Assembly: GCF_000330505.1 (NCBI RefSeq)
Contig: NW_004440189.1
Location: 598,654-662,653, forward strand
Origin: Entamoeba invadens IP1
Taxonomy: Eukaryota; Evosea; Mastigamoebida; Endamoebidae
Direction of reading: 5' to 3'
Length of the DNA: 64,000 bases
In this document: piece after piece, positions 21,055 to 31,224 of the stretch
How positions within the stretch are numbered: the stretch's first letter is position 1
Layout of the letters: each line of letters begins with the position of its first letter
Notes under the pieces: generated by a model
The model's input: the letters and a program-made list of their open reading frames with translations, nothing else
Database searches by the model: none
What the model was told of the DNA's origin: nothing
Made by a program: the position numbers and the translations under genes

Positions 21055-21662
21055 ACGATGATTATACTAAGCACCAAGTACACTCCTCCTGTGATGAAAC
21101 CTTGAAGCGACGCACTTCTTACGACCTGAGTGTTCTTATAGCAAGTATTTCCAGTCTCATACCCATCAATAGAATTGCATGGTGGGAATGGACGTGTTGT
21201 CTTCCACCCGCAACACTTGAATGCGGCTTCGAAATTGGAGAGTTGTGAAGCCATTTGATTATCTGAGGACGTCAAGAGCCAGAAATAAGAAAATCCGTAT
21301 AAAATCATCATACCAACTGAAACAAGGATTAACGGGAATAACAAGACGTATACTAAGATGCACATGATTTTGTGTTGTGTATCCAGAAACGCTGCAACAA
21401 GAGCCAAAGCGCCAATGAATATCGCGAATGCGCTGCATGTCATCATTTCGATGTAATATGTCTTTCGTGAAAACATCGAAAGGACGTTGCTGGATTTTGT
21501 TTCTGAAAGAGTGGGGACATTCTTTGTTGGACCTAAGTATAGCAATGGGAAGACAGCCGAACCACACAACTACTTATTACTTCTATTACAAATCAAGCCT
21601 ATCAAACAAACGATCAGAACAATTCCAGCTATAAGAAGAAACAACCGTGGAACCGAAAACAT
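21055..21662 (-). CDS. tetraspanin, 2 exons, 3' end lost in gap
   Basis: Exon 1 is 21662-21612 and exon 2 runs from 21569 into the N gap. Splicing builds the first transmembrane helix, LFLLIAGIVLI joined to LCGSAVFPLLYLG. TM2 (CSAFAIFIGALALVAAFL) and TM3 (LVYVLLFPLILVSVGMMILY) follow. The large extracellular loop holds the diagnostic CCG motif (FKCCGW) plus two further Cys (PPCNS, GNTCYK) for the disulfides. TM4 begins (GGVYLVLSIII) and is cut by the gap. Tetraspanins organise membrane microdomains and partner proteins at the surface. The short large loop (about 50 residues) is small for the family. The C-terminal tail cannot be judged. Confidence 0.85.
21570..21611 (-). other. intron of tetraspanin (42 nt)
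   Basis: GTTTGT donor at 21611 and AGTAG acceptor ending at 21570, phase 0. It joins the two halves of transmembrane helix 1. Confidence 0.85.
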
Positions 21663-22599
21663 TATTAACTTTTCTAGTTTATCGATCTTTTTGAAGTTCG
21701 AGTTCTCTATTATGTGTTTAGTTTATTATATAAATATTTTATAATATTGTATGGTTAATAGAGTGTATTGATTATTATCGAAAATGCACCAATTAATAAA
21801 AAATTTGTGTTAATATTGTCTAAAGAATAGCATTTTTTGATCCTTAATACCTTTTTGAAATTCTTTAAAACAGTAATCATCGCAAAAAATGTTTTTTTTA
21901 ACAACAAAATAGAAAAGGGACAAGTGTAAACAATCAGTGGTTTGATGAAAATATCTAAATTATTAAATACACAAATAAATGTGTTTTGTTTTATAAGTCA
22001 TTAATTTTTCATAGACATACCTTCATTTTTAGACTCGTCGTGTTTCTGTTGTTTACAACAACGTTTCTAATCCAAATTTATTTGCAAAAACCAGTCATCA
22101 ATATTTGTAACAAATAGGGAAATTTGAAGTTGAGTATTTTTTAATAATTATAAGAAATAATTTCTTCAATTATTAATGTAAAAATAAATTAGTTTAGTTT
22201 ATTAAGTTTGTTCATTTATTAAAGTTTGAACTTAATAAAATAAGTAAAAATCGACGATTTTGGCTTTATTCAAAAAAAACGTTTACAGTTGAGTAAATTA
22301 TAGTGGTTTTGTATGTTTAAACACGAAGCACTTTTTCAATGGTTAAACAACCATCTAATAAAATACCCAATTTTTTTAACAACTCAAATATTTTAACGAC
22401 TAAGTTGCTTCAAAAGTAGACCACACTTTAGGGAAACTTGATACTATCAATCAAAGACTGTATTTTGTCGTTTTACTGTTTTCTTATGATTAAATAAACT
22501 AATAAACTTTCTAAATTTCATAGTTTAACTATTGTGAACTAAATATCAAACAACCAAACAAACCAAACTAAAAGAATTATAAAACTCCATTTGTTAGAA
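21663..22599. other. divergent spacer, tetraspanin and TLDc-like gene
   Basis: About 0.94 kb, AT-rich, with both promoters expected inside. No RNA gene, repeat array or conserved frame is recognised. Confidence 0.55.
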
Positions 22600-23460
22600 A
22601 TGAAAATTGAAATAGTGAATTACGGGATCATCACTATAACCTCGGAGAAAAACTCTACAACAAACGTTGACTCGACCCATCAAGTCGTCATGAAAACAAA
22701 CACAAAATCCCCAAAGACCCCCAAGCAATCGATGAGCCCACAACTCTCGAAAAAGTCATCAAGCAAAGAACGCACAAAGGACGGGTACAAAGAACTTGTC
22801 GACACCACAGACCCCCTCTCCCCACGAAGTCCGCCACCATCCAGCAATGATTCTCCGCACTCCGAATCTTTTCCAAAGTTATCCAATGTCCCCACTGAAA
22901 TTCAACCCGTCGCTCCCTTTTCCTTTTTCAATATCAATGGGGTAACTGAGAGTATGGTCACTTCGTTGGAGTCGTGGACAACTAAAAAGCGGCGAAGGTT
23001 AGTTTATGACTCTTCGATGATGGACTTCAGCAAAGAGTCGTTTTATAATGCAGTCTGTGGGTTAAGTAATATCATGACATTAGTGGTAACTGACAAGGGT
23101 TACGTATTCGGCGCGTTTCATTCGTCAATTCCAAATCCGCCAACTCAGGGTTCAAAGACTTTCCACGACAACAATTTTTTCATCTTCACATTAATCAATG
23201 CAGACAACATCCCACAAGAAAAATTCTTTAAAAAGTCTTCTTTAGAAACAATGTACTTGGACTCACTCTCTATGAGTGTTGAGAGCATTTATACCATAAG
23301 TAGGGGCTTTACTTTAAAGAAGAAAGGATCATCGTTCTCACCTTACTTCGCTTCATTCTATCAAATTGAAAAGCGGAGAGGTTCAAAATTCTTTGTTGGC
23401 TCTGTCGAACCTGAGACTTTCGAAGTGGCCAGACTTGTTGCTATCGAGTGGTTGAACTAA
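22600..23460 (+). CDS. TLDc-like domain protein
   Basis: About 286 residues, starting at the ATG at 22600 (an upstream TTG at 22591 is not used). The first ~110 residues are Ser/Pro/Lys-rich and probably disordered, with many SP and TP sites. The C-terminal part, about residues 130-286, resembles a divergent TLDc domain. It has MTLVVTDKGYVFGAFHSS, and then FFIFTLINAD, matching the typical pattern of a hydrophobic strand, a G-x-VFG-A turn and a Phe-rich strand. TLDc proteins bind the V-ATPase or act in oxidative-stress responses in other eukaryotes. The role here is not known. The family assignment is moderately sure. Confidence 0.6.
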   Translation: MKIEIVNYGIITITSEKNSTTNVDSTHQVVMKTNTKSPKTPKQSMSPQLSKKSSSKERTKDGYKELVDTTDPLSPRSPPPSSNDSPHSESFPKLSNVPTEIQPVAPFSFFNINGVTESMVTSLESWTTKKRRRLVYDSSMMDFSKESFYNAVCGLSNIMTLVVTDKGYVFGAFHSSIPNPPTQGSKTFHDNNFFIFTLINADNIPQEKFFKKSSLETMYLDSLSMSVESIYTISRGFTLKKKGSSFSPYFASFYQIEKRRGSKFFVGSVEPETFEVARLVAIEWLN

Positions 23461-23560
23461 TTTGTTGTTCTTTTTTTCCGTCTGTCTGTACCCGACCGAC
23501 TAACCATTAAATGGGTTCAAATATTAATAAAACTATATAAAATTAAAGAAATCAATCAAT

Positions 23561-26500
23561 TCATTTCGACTCCACATACTTCTGAGCAATTTGTCTAACA
23601 TGTTCCATTCGTGCATTATCACCATTGTTCGTTTCGAACTTCAAGTATTTTGTCAGGAATGTCTTCATCGACTTCGTGGAAAGTTTCATCGCAACGATTC
23701 TTTCAAAAAGTCTTCTGATGATTGGGGTTTCGCCAACACGCGACTCCATATCGAGATAGACGTTCCACAAATCATAGCGCTTTGGAAACTCTTCTAAAAT
23801 GGATTCAAACATCGAACGTCCCTTATCAACACTTCCGTATTTGTACTGCAATTGTGCCATTTTGATTCGAAGTTTCATATACTTTGGTTTGGTTAACATT
23901 TTCCTTGCCTTACTTAATAAGACCATGGCATTTTCTTCTCGTGACGTGCGCATATAGAAGCTGCACATTTTACGATATACTCTACCGCTTCCTTTAACCT
24001 TCTGTAACAATATAGTGTACATGTTCTCTTCCATACTAATGTTTTGGAGACTCTTAAACACAGAACGCATATAAAACAAGATCTTCTTGACGTCACACAC
24101 TCTCAACGCATCTTGTAATGCCGTCTGGAACTCGGAATTTGTTCTATACTTCGCTTCAATTTGGAGATAAGCCTTCCATATGTTCTCTCTATCTTGTGTC
24201 TTGTCCAGAGCAATATTTCTAAGTGCAGTTTGACAGTAAAATAGAGCTTTTACAACACTGATTTTGCGTACTGCTCGAATCAACTCAATCCATTTTTCTG
24301 AGTTATTTTGATCTTTTTGAGCAATTTCGTAAAGGTCTTCAACCATTTCTTGAGTAACAGCTTTGTCTTCATTTTCTTCATCTTCCTTTTGTTCTTCTCT
24401 TGGTTCTTCCTTTGGTTGTTCTTTCTCTCGTTCAACCTCCATTTCATCTTCAGACTCGACATCTTGTTCACTCGATTCAGAACTCTCCCGAATCATGCGA
24501 TGACGTTTTTGATTTGGTACAATGTTTAGCAATGGAACATCACCTTCTTCGTCCCAATCTACTTCAACGGGAATTACCTCTTTCGGCTCTTTAAATTCGT
24601 CGTTCACGCCAATCTTATCCTTAAGCTCTTTCTTAATCGTTTGGATCTTTTGAACAATAAACCGTTTGCAATCCTCTTTGTGCCACATATCAATGTAATC
24701 CACCTCGCTCTCATCGGGTATATCAACATCAGCAATATCCTCAGCCTTGATGGAAACACGAATCATCGGCTTTCCATTGCGCGTGTTGTTCTGAATAATT
24801 TTAACTATATGACTATCTCCAACTTTGAACCTACTGTTCAGCACCGAGAATGTAAAGAACGTCCCTGTTTCGATTTGAGAACAATGACAGAAGGCTCGAA
24901 GATTCGAGTTGTGGAACCTAAAGAAAAGTCCACTCTTATATATAGCAGTGATCACCGCTCGTGCAAACTTTCCACAAACAGCATCGGACGCGCGGACTAT
25001 AGCACCAGGGTACAACTTCGCGTGGTTCAAAGTACCAAAGATATCTTCACCATCAATATCTTCAATCATAACCCTAACTAATCTTCCAACTACAAAATGT
25101 TTTGTAATTTCAATCTCTTTGGCTTCTTCCTTTTCTAAGCATTCCTCGGGTGGTACAATAACTTCAATATCACTCCCTACATGAAGAACTACACCACTTT
25201 CATTGTCACTGGAGATGACATACCCTAACATCCGTTGGCCAATCACTATCTTACTTCGCTCAACTATTGGACAGACAGAACCTATACTAACCGGGAAGAC
25301 TTTCTGGGCTTCTTCCTTCAAGTACTCTGGTCTCATGGTGAAATACTTTGTTCCAAGTTCTCCCGTTTTGAGTAATTTGACATTGAAATAATCGTCGACG
25401 GAGATGTACTCAAAAGGCAGTGCGGGGTAGACGTTGGACATCTCAGTGTAATCTACAAAGCCAGTATTTCCTCCGCGAATTTCAATCTCCATACGGAGCA
25501 AAGCCGGTTCTGTTTTCAAAACCCTTCCCAAAACAACTTGCCCCTTATTTGTGAAATTGAAAGAATCCAATGTAAGTATCATCCGGTTATCGACAATTTT
25601 CGGAATCACTTCAATTGTGTCACCAATAGTGTACTGTTTCTTTGCAATTTCAACTTCTTTGAGTGTGTCTCCTAATTCGACATAACTTAGCTTCCCATTC
25701 ATAAAAGAGTTGAACGATATCAATAAGCACTTCCCAGTATCCATTACAACCCATCCACTCACCTTCTTATCAAGTGGCAATTTGGTGTCGAAATGTGGTG
25801 TTTCTATCTGACTCAACTCAACATATTTCTTCATGTAGACATCGGGGTTGTTCACAAAAACACCATCCTTCTTTTCAAATCCACAGACCTTGACTTCAAC
25901 TTTGTCACCTTGTGAGAGGGAAGTGTTTGGCATATTGATTTTGTGTAACCTTCCTTCCACTCCGTTATCAAGTGTAATAATGTACTGATGCGGATATACT
26001 TCACTCACAACACCGGTAGTGTTTTCTCCAATACGCACCTCTTTAACTTTGTCAAACGCAACAGACTTGAAATGTTCTTTCTTGTCTTTGACTATGGCAA
26101 CAGTACCAGTGTATACTTTGTTACTGTCTTCAATCAAATCACCGGCATAGAACTCAGTCGTTTTACCAACAGTGAAGTACCCACCGTTCAATCTTTGTTT
26201 GTTCACAACAAAGAGGGTCGACTTACTAATCACAACACAGAAATCTTGTTTGTTCAACACTACAATACCAGATCGAATACTCTTCGGCAACACAACATTT
26301 GGGTGAATCAATTTGGCATGAACAGCATCGACTATATTCGTCTTCTGATCAAATCCAATGACGACAGCTTTAAACGTGTTTCCAATCGCAAAAGTGGCGA
26401 TTTCTCCCTTAATTCCCGCTTTTGGAGTAAATGTAGTGTACTTAGTATTATCAAGATATGCAGAACCAATAATTCCATAGTCTTGTGTTTCATCGACAGT

Positions 26501-28909
26501 AATCACTATTTCAGAGCCAAATACAAACGGCTTTTGTGGGAAGGCAGGCAACAAGAAAGCTTCCTCAGGCATACAATACCCCGCATTTTCTCTCATATTA
26601 AAGTGTTTGACTTCTTTCGCACGCCGCACCTTACCTACAACAGTCTGTCCAAGTTTCAAAAGTGTATTCATTGGTTTGTCCTGATCATTTGTGATATCTA
26701 TAGCATGAACAGAGATTTGGACATGGTTGTAGAACACGACGACTGCTTTGAACTGACCGACAAAATTTACACATCCAACATATACCCCTTCTTCCAGTGT
26801 TTGGTATGAATCGCATTTGGCAATTTTGCTCTTAAGAGCAATAAGAGACTTTTTGGTTGTTATCGTTATCTTTCCAGCAATGTTGGATAACACCAAACAC
26901 TGTTCGAAAACAGACCCATTTTTGATTTTCTCTTGGATGCCACTACCATCGTCCCCATCTTCAACATAATGATTCGGTAGAATAGAGACGTAACTCGCGT
27001 CATCTTTGCGAAGACGGACTAACATCTTATTCATACGTTTACCAATAACAGTTCCACTGTATATCTCACCAACTTGGAACTTTGATATTAAATCAACGAT
27101 TTTGTCGACCTTCCCTTCTTTAGGGTAAAGATTCAAACTTGCTGTAATTTTTCCTTTTTCAACAGATGACACTCTAACCCTTAAAATTGAGAAGAGAGAA
27201 ATTGCCTCCACTCTATGATCAAACAACTCGACAATTGGTACATACCCTTTGACATCTCCAAAGAACGAAATATTAACGCCAGTCTTCGGATCGACATGAT
27301 CGACCATAGCATAAGTAATTTGATTATCAAGTGCATCTTCAGTCGATGCTATGATACTCAATTCGGGGACCATATACGACTTTTTCATGGTAAATTCAAA
27401 TGCGTTGTTCTTAATAGATAATACACGCGCTTTTACACTCTGTCCTTTAACAAACACATCAGACAAATCATCTGGTGGAATTTCAGCAACATGTTTCCTG
27501 AAACAAATACCGGTCACATATTTTGAGACACTGATGACAAGGTAACTCTTTGTAATTGTCTTGACCTTCCCTTCCACAAACGCACCAATACCAATACCCT
27601 TGACCTTATCAATATTTTCAATCACTTCGGGTTCATTCGATACAACATAAACCCCATTGAACGCATCATATGACACAACAACACCTTCAAGAGTATATCC
27701 AATATGCACTTCTTGTGACATATCAGGCACTGAAACATATGAAGATTTATTCTTGTACATGACCAATGTTTCTCCATCAGGTGACGTTCCAACAGTTAAG
27801 TGCTTACCAACTTGGTTCACCATAAATTCAGTCTGCGTGGTCGTCTCGAGCTTACCCTTCATTGAAAACACTCCAGTATTCACTTGTGGTAACATACTGA
27901 TGGAGTACATATTCAATTCGCTTTGGTTATACACCACAATAGCAGTCTCGGCTCCTTCCGAGTAATGCAACAAACTCACAGTGGTTTTCATGTTAAACAC
28001 TTTGTATATGTAGCCATTCAATCCAGTACTCACCCTTTCACCGACTGGTACACGGCACCCTACACTAATCAAATTTTGTGAAGAAACTACATCATCCACT
28101 GTCGCAACTCTGCCTTTCAATTTTTTTCGTGAAATTGCTTCAGTCACATAGATTTGTACAACAGCTCCTATAAACAAATCACGCGAGACTATTTGTGTGG
28201 AGTCGTCGGAGCTACTTGTGTCTTCACTCGAGTCTTCTTCGGTCGATTTTTCATCTTCACTCATTTGGTTAGTCTCCTCTTCTTTGGACGATTTCGATTC
28301 GTCTGACTCTTCACTGTGTTCGGATTCTTCAGACATTGAAGAACTCTCGTCTTCAATATCCTCGACAAAGACTTCTTGCTCTTTATTTAAAGTAATGATG
28401 TACCCATGTTCTTCTTTACTCTTCACAACACCGTACCAAATGCTTCCTGCCTTTGCAACACTGTTTTGGTTTGCTTCTCTCACATCATATGTATAAATCG
28501 AATTATCTCCTATTTGTGAAACAAAAGTCAGTGGAATTGTTTGTCCAACTTTCACAATGATGTTTGCGAGTTTTGGAGTTTTGATTTTAGTCCCAAATGG
28601 TGTTGCAAATTTGATTGTTGATTTCTCAACAGCAAGAACTACACACAAAATAACATCGTTCGGTCTAAATGTGGTAATAGTCGGGTGACACGTTGTTGCA
28701 TATTTGTCGTCTTCTTTCGTTTCAAATTTCGTACCAAACTTGTGTCCTTTGATATCCTTATCTATCCTCTGACTCTTCTTAAATTCGTAATCCTCGTCTC
28801 TTTCCTTGTGATTCGATAATTTGCCTCGTGAATTCGAACGCCCTCTATTGTCGCGTTGCTTTTCATCAGACGCTCTTGTACGGCTGAAATGTCGTGGTTT
28901 ACCTGACAT
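23561..28909 (-). CDS. RRP5: Rrp5/PDCD11 ribosome-biogenesis protein
   Basis: 1782 residues. Rrp5 is needed for processing of both the 18S and the 5.8S/25S pre-rRNA in the nucleolus. The N-terminus is basic and Ser/Arg-rich, with an acidic Ser/Glu stretch at about residues 185-240. A long series of roughly ten S1 RNA-binding repeats fills about 60-1470. One clear example is VKGIGIGAFVEGKVKTITKS, and others show the GxxxxGxV pattern. An acidic linker at about 1490-1560 precedes a C-terminal HAT/TPR module (about 1565-1782) with repeats such as WIELIRAV, IWKAYLQIEAKY and YDLWNVYLDMES. That S1-plus-HAT architecture is diagnostic of Rrp5. An AACCCTA element lies 15 bp before the ATG. Confidence 0.92.
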   Translation of the reverse strand: MSGKPRHFSRTRASDEKQRDNRGRSNSRGKLSNHKERDEDYEFKKSQRIDKDIKGHKFGTKFETKEDDKYATTCHPTITTFRPNDVILCVVLAVEKSTIKFATPFGTKIKTPKLANIIVKVGQTIPLTFVSQIGDNSIYTYDVREANQNSVAKAGSIWYGVVKSKEEHGYIITLNKEQEVFVEDIEDESSSMSEESEHSEESDESKSSKEEETNQMSEDEKSTEEDSSEDTSSSDDSTQIVSRDLFIGAVVQIYVTEAISRKKLKGRVATVDDVVSSQNLISVGCRVPVGERVSTGLNGYIYKVFNMKTTVSLLHYSEGAETAIVVYNQSELNMYSISMLPQVNTGVFSMKGKLETTTQTEFMVNQVGKHLTVGTSPDGETLVMYKNKSSYVSVPDMSQEVHIGYTLEGVVVSYDAFNGVYVVSNEPEVIENIDKVKGIGIGAFVEGKVKTITKSYLVISVSKYVTGICFRKHVAEIPPDDLSDVFVKGQSVKARVLSIKNNAFEFTMKKSYMVPELSIIASTEDALDNQITYAMVDHVDPKTGVNISFFGDVKGYVPIVELFDHRVEAISLFSILRVRVSSVEKGKITASLNLYPKEGKVDKIVDLISKFQVGEIYSGTVIGKRMNKMLVRLRKDDASYVSILPNHYVEDGDDGSGIQEKIKNGSVFEQCLVLSNIAGKITITTKKSLIALKSKIAKCDSYQTLEEGVYVGCVNFVGQFKAVVVFYNHVQISVHAIDITNDQDKPMNTLLKLGQTVVGKVRRAKEVKHFNMRENAGYCMPEEAFLLPAFPQKPFVFGSEIVITVDETQDYGIIGSAYLDNTKYTTFTPKAGIKGEIATFAIGNTFKAVVIGFDQKTNIVDAVHAKLIHPNVVLPKSIRSGIVVLNKQDFCVVISKSTLFVVNKQRLNGGYFTVGKTTEFYAGDLIEDSNKVYTGTVAIVKDKKEHFKSVAFDKVKEVRIGENTTGVVSEVYPHQYIITLDNGVEGRLHKINMPNTSLSQGDKVEVKVCGFEKKDGVFVNNPDVYMKKYVELSQIETPHFDTKLPLDKKVSGWVVMDTGKCLLISFNSFMNGKLSYVELGDTLKEVEIAKKQYTIGDTIEVIPKIVDNRMILTLDSFNFTNKGQVVLGRVLKTEPALLRMEIEIRGGNTGFVDYTEMSNVYPALPFEYISVDDYFNVKLLKTGELGTKYFTMRPEYLKEEAQKVFPVSIGSVCPIVERSKIVIGQRMLGYVISSDNESGVVLHVGSDIEVIVPPEECLEKEEAKEIEITKHFVVGRLVRVMIEDIDGEDIFGTLNHAKLYPGAIVRASDAVCGKFARAVITAIYKSGLFFRFHNSNLRAFCHCSQIETGTFFTFSVLNSRFKVGDSHIVKIIQNNTRNGKPMIRVSIKAEDIADVDIPDESEVDYIDMWHKEDCKRFIVQKIQTIKKELKDKIGVNDEFKEPKEVIPVEVDWDEEGDVPLLNIVPNQKRHRMIRESSESSEQDVESEDEMEVEREKEQPKEEPREEQKEDEENEDKAVTQEMVEDLYEIAQKDQNNSEKWIELIRAVRKISVVKALFYCQTALRNIALDKTQDRENIWKAYLQIEAKYRTNSEFQTALQDALRVCDVKKILFYMRSVFKSLQNISMEENMYTILLQKVKGSGRVYRKMCSFYMRTSREENAMVLLSKARKMLTKPKYMKLRIKMAQLQYKYGSVDKGRSMFESILEEFPKRYDLWNVYLDMESRVGETPIIRRLFERIVAMKLSTKSMKTFLTKYLKFETNNGDNARMEHVRQIAQKYVESK

Positions 28910-29293
28910 GAATGGTTTTAATCAACCCTAGTTCTAGATAACTATCACTACGATCAAAACTTTGTTTAATTTGGCCTTTGAATTTTTAGGGTTAAGATGT
29001 TTTTTGAATGAAAATCTGGTTGATATTTCAATGGACAACAAATGATAGTTTTTATAATAAACTGTATTATATTTATTGGTACATTTATTAGTTATATTTC
29101 CAATTGTAGAAATACAGTCACTGGGAGTTTTAAATGAACATCTTAAATAAAAATAGTTAAAATTAAAGAATTGTCTATGTATGACAATTTAACTATATTC
29201 ATATCAATTATTATAATAAACATATAGTTAAAATACAATTACCACAATGGTAATAAAAATTCAAATATTTTTAGTTTTGAATCTGAAATACTT
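28910..29293. other. divergent promoter region, Rrp5 and XPB
   Basis: Carries AACCCTAG at 28924-28931 and TAGGGTTA at 28987-28994 on the Rrp5 side. The rest is AT-rich. Confidence 0.6.
28924..28931. promoter_or_regulatory. AACCCTAG element before Rrp5
   Basis: Lies about 15 bp upstream of the Rrp5 ATG, with a second, inverted copy (TAGGGTTA) at 28987-28994. It shares its core with elements near NAP1, DED1, PA2G4 and the DYRK gene. Function inferred. Confidence 0.4.
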
Positions 29294-31111
29294 ATGGAAG
29301 AAGAACCACAACAAAACTGGCACTATCCACAAGAATCTGTTATTGACCGTTTTGAATTGGAAATTTTAAATAACACAAACCCGATGTGGGTTTGTCCAAA
29401 TGGGCGTGTTTTAGTTGAAACAACCAAACCACAAAGCAAAACAGCCATTGCGATTTTGATGAAGATATCTAAAGTGACCGCACAAATGGACTTTTTCGAG
29501 GAGTACCAAATCAGTGATTATACAATTTTTACAGCATTAACAAGTGGAGTAGATGTGATGTCTGTTTTTGCCGAATTTTCAAAATATTCTAAGAACTCGA
29601 TACCACACGAAGTTGCAGAGTTGTTTGCAACTGCCAATAAAAAACGAGTTGTCCGAGTTATATGTGATTATGATGGTGTCCGTGAGTGCTTTGGTGATAC
29701 CGAACTTATTCAAATTTTAGCAAAAGAAGGTGCGTTTGCAGACAATACAACTAAAATGATATTAAACCAAAACATTGTCGAATTCAAAAACCTCTGTCGG
29801 ACACACAAAATTTTGGTGGTTGAAGAAGTCCCGTACGGGGAACAGAAGCTGCCGTTCACTCTTCGAGATGAGAGAGTTTTGCGGGATTACCAAGTCAGTG
29901 CAATCAGTAGCGTTTTTGAAAACAATCGAGTGAAATGTGGTATTATTGTACTTCCATGTGGGGCTGGGAAGACATTGTTATCAATCGCGTTGATATGTGG
30001 CATGCAGCAGATGTCGATTATAATTTGCACGTCAATTGCGTCTGTCGAACAATGGAGGGATGAAATCCGGAAATGGTCAACAGTTCCATTCAACAAAATC
30101 AAGTGTTTCACTTCAAGTGTTAAAGAGCCATTAGATGGGTGTTATGTGGTTCTCACTACATACCAAATGATGCAGTCCAAAGAAATAGAACAAGTCACAA
30201 GGTACTTGTACGGCATGATGATATTGGACGAAGTACACGCATCTGTTGCAAATGAGTTCAAAGAGGTCTATTCGAAGATAAACAGTCGGTGCAGAATTGG
30301 GTTGACTGCGACGTTTGTAAGAGAAGACTCGAAAATTGGGGAGTTGGACTTCTTGACCGGACCACTACTCTATCAACAAAGCTGGACAAAGCTCATTAAA
30401 GATGGGTTTCTTGCACAAGTGCACTGCTTCGAAGTGGTGTGTAATATGACACAAGTGTTTTATGAAAGATACGTCAACGAAGATGAATATAGACACAGAG
30501 CACTCGCATCTGCTGCAAACCCAACAAAAATCGCTACCGTACAGTTCTTGGTGAAATACCACAAAAACAGAAAGGAGCAAATAATCATATTTTGTGATAA
30601 CATTGTTGTATTAAGAGAAATTGCATCGAGAGTGGGGTGCCCTGTGTTCTCTGGAGAAACCCCAAACAAGTCACGATTTGACTTGTTGAAGAATTTTAAA
30701 AACGGACTGACTCCTTGTATTGCAATGTCTTCTGTTGGAGACACCTCGCTCGATATCCCAGATGCCACAGTTATTATACAAATGTGTACAAGCCATGGAT
30801 CAAGAAGACAACAACTCCAACGGCTCGGACGGATTTCAAGAGTCAAACAAAATAAGGGAGAGGCGTTCTTTTATTCACTGACCTCAAAAGACACACACGA
30901 AGAGTACTTCGTCAGAAAAAGGCAGGAGTACATGCAGAACCTTGGGTTTGGGTTTCAAATCATTGATAACCTTAAAGTTACTGTAATAGACGAAGAGGAA
31001 CAAGCCAAGCTTTTGAATTTGTTAATAGAAAAAGTGGATAAACGGTACGTGCAGCACAAAAAGAACAAACCACAAAAAGACGAATTTTGTGACGACGAAG
31101 ACGCAGAGTGA
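29294..31111 (+). CDS. XPB: XPB/Ssl2 DNA translocase of TFIIH
   Basis: 605 residues. XPB is the ATP-driven translocase of TFIIH that opens promoters and acts in nucleotide-excision repair. The N-terminal damage-recognition-like domain covers about 1-190. The helicase core begins LRDYQ, with Walker A LPCGAGKT (about residue 220), the DEVH box (about 312), and motif III GLTATF followed directly by the RED motif (VREDSK), typical of XPB. Motif VI is SRRQQLQRLGRISR. The protein is shorter than human XPB (782), mainly at both ends; the C-terminal acidic tail is brief. Its partner TBP is encoded 1.7 kb downstream. Confidence 0.95.
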   Translation: MEEEPQQNWHYPQESVIDRFELEILNNTNPMWVCPNGRVLVETTKPQSKTAIAILMKISKVTAQMDFFEEYQISDYTIFTALTSGVDVMSVFAEFSKYSKNSIPHEVAELFATANKKRVVRVICDYDGVRECFGDTELIQILAKEGAFADNTTKMILNQNIVEFKNLCRTHKILVVEEVPYGEQKLPFTLRDERVLRDYQVSAISSVFENNRVKCGIIVLPCGAGKTLLSIALICGMQQMSIIICTSIASVEQWRDEIRKWSTVPFNKIKCFTSSVKEPLDGCYVVLTTYQMMQSKEIEQVTRYLYGMMILDEVHASVANEFKEVYSKINSRCRIGLTATFVREDSKIGELDFLTGPLLYQQSWTKLIKDGFLAQVHCFEVVCNMTQVFYERYVNEDEYRHRALASAANPTKIATVQFLVKYHKNRKEQIIIFCDNIVVLREIASRVGCPVFSGETPNKSRFDLLKNFKNGLTPCIAMSSVGDTSLDIPDATVIIQMCTSHGSRRQQLQRLGRISRVKQNKGEAFFYSLTSKDTHEEYFVRKRQEYMQNLGFGFQIIDNLKVTVIDEEEQAKLLNLLIEKVDKRYVQHKKNKPQKDEFCDDEDAE

Positions 31112-31224
31112 GTAGATGTATTTGCACGTAATTTGATTGTTACATTTGGTTTGGTTAAAGGGGAATCTCAGACGTAATTTGAAGGAATTTCATCAAAACA
31201 ACTTCATAATTATAAAAACAAAAC

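Noticed and set aside
25988..26809. 273-codon frame on the plus strand inside Rrp5
   Set aside because: It is antisense to the S1 repeats, shows no domain, and lies wholly within a strongly conserved gene on the other strand.
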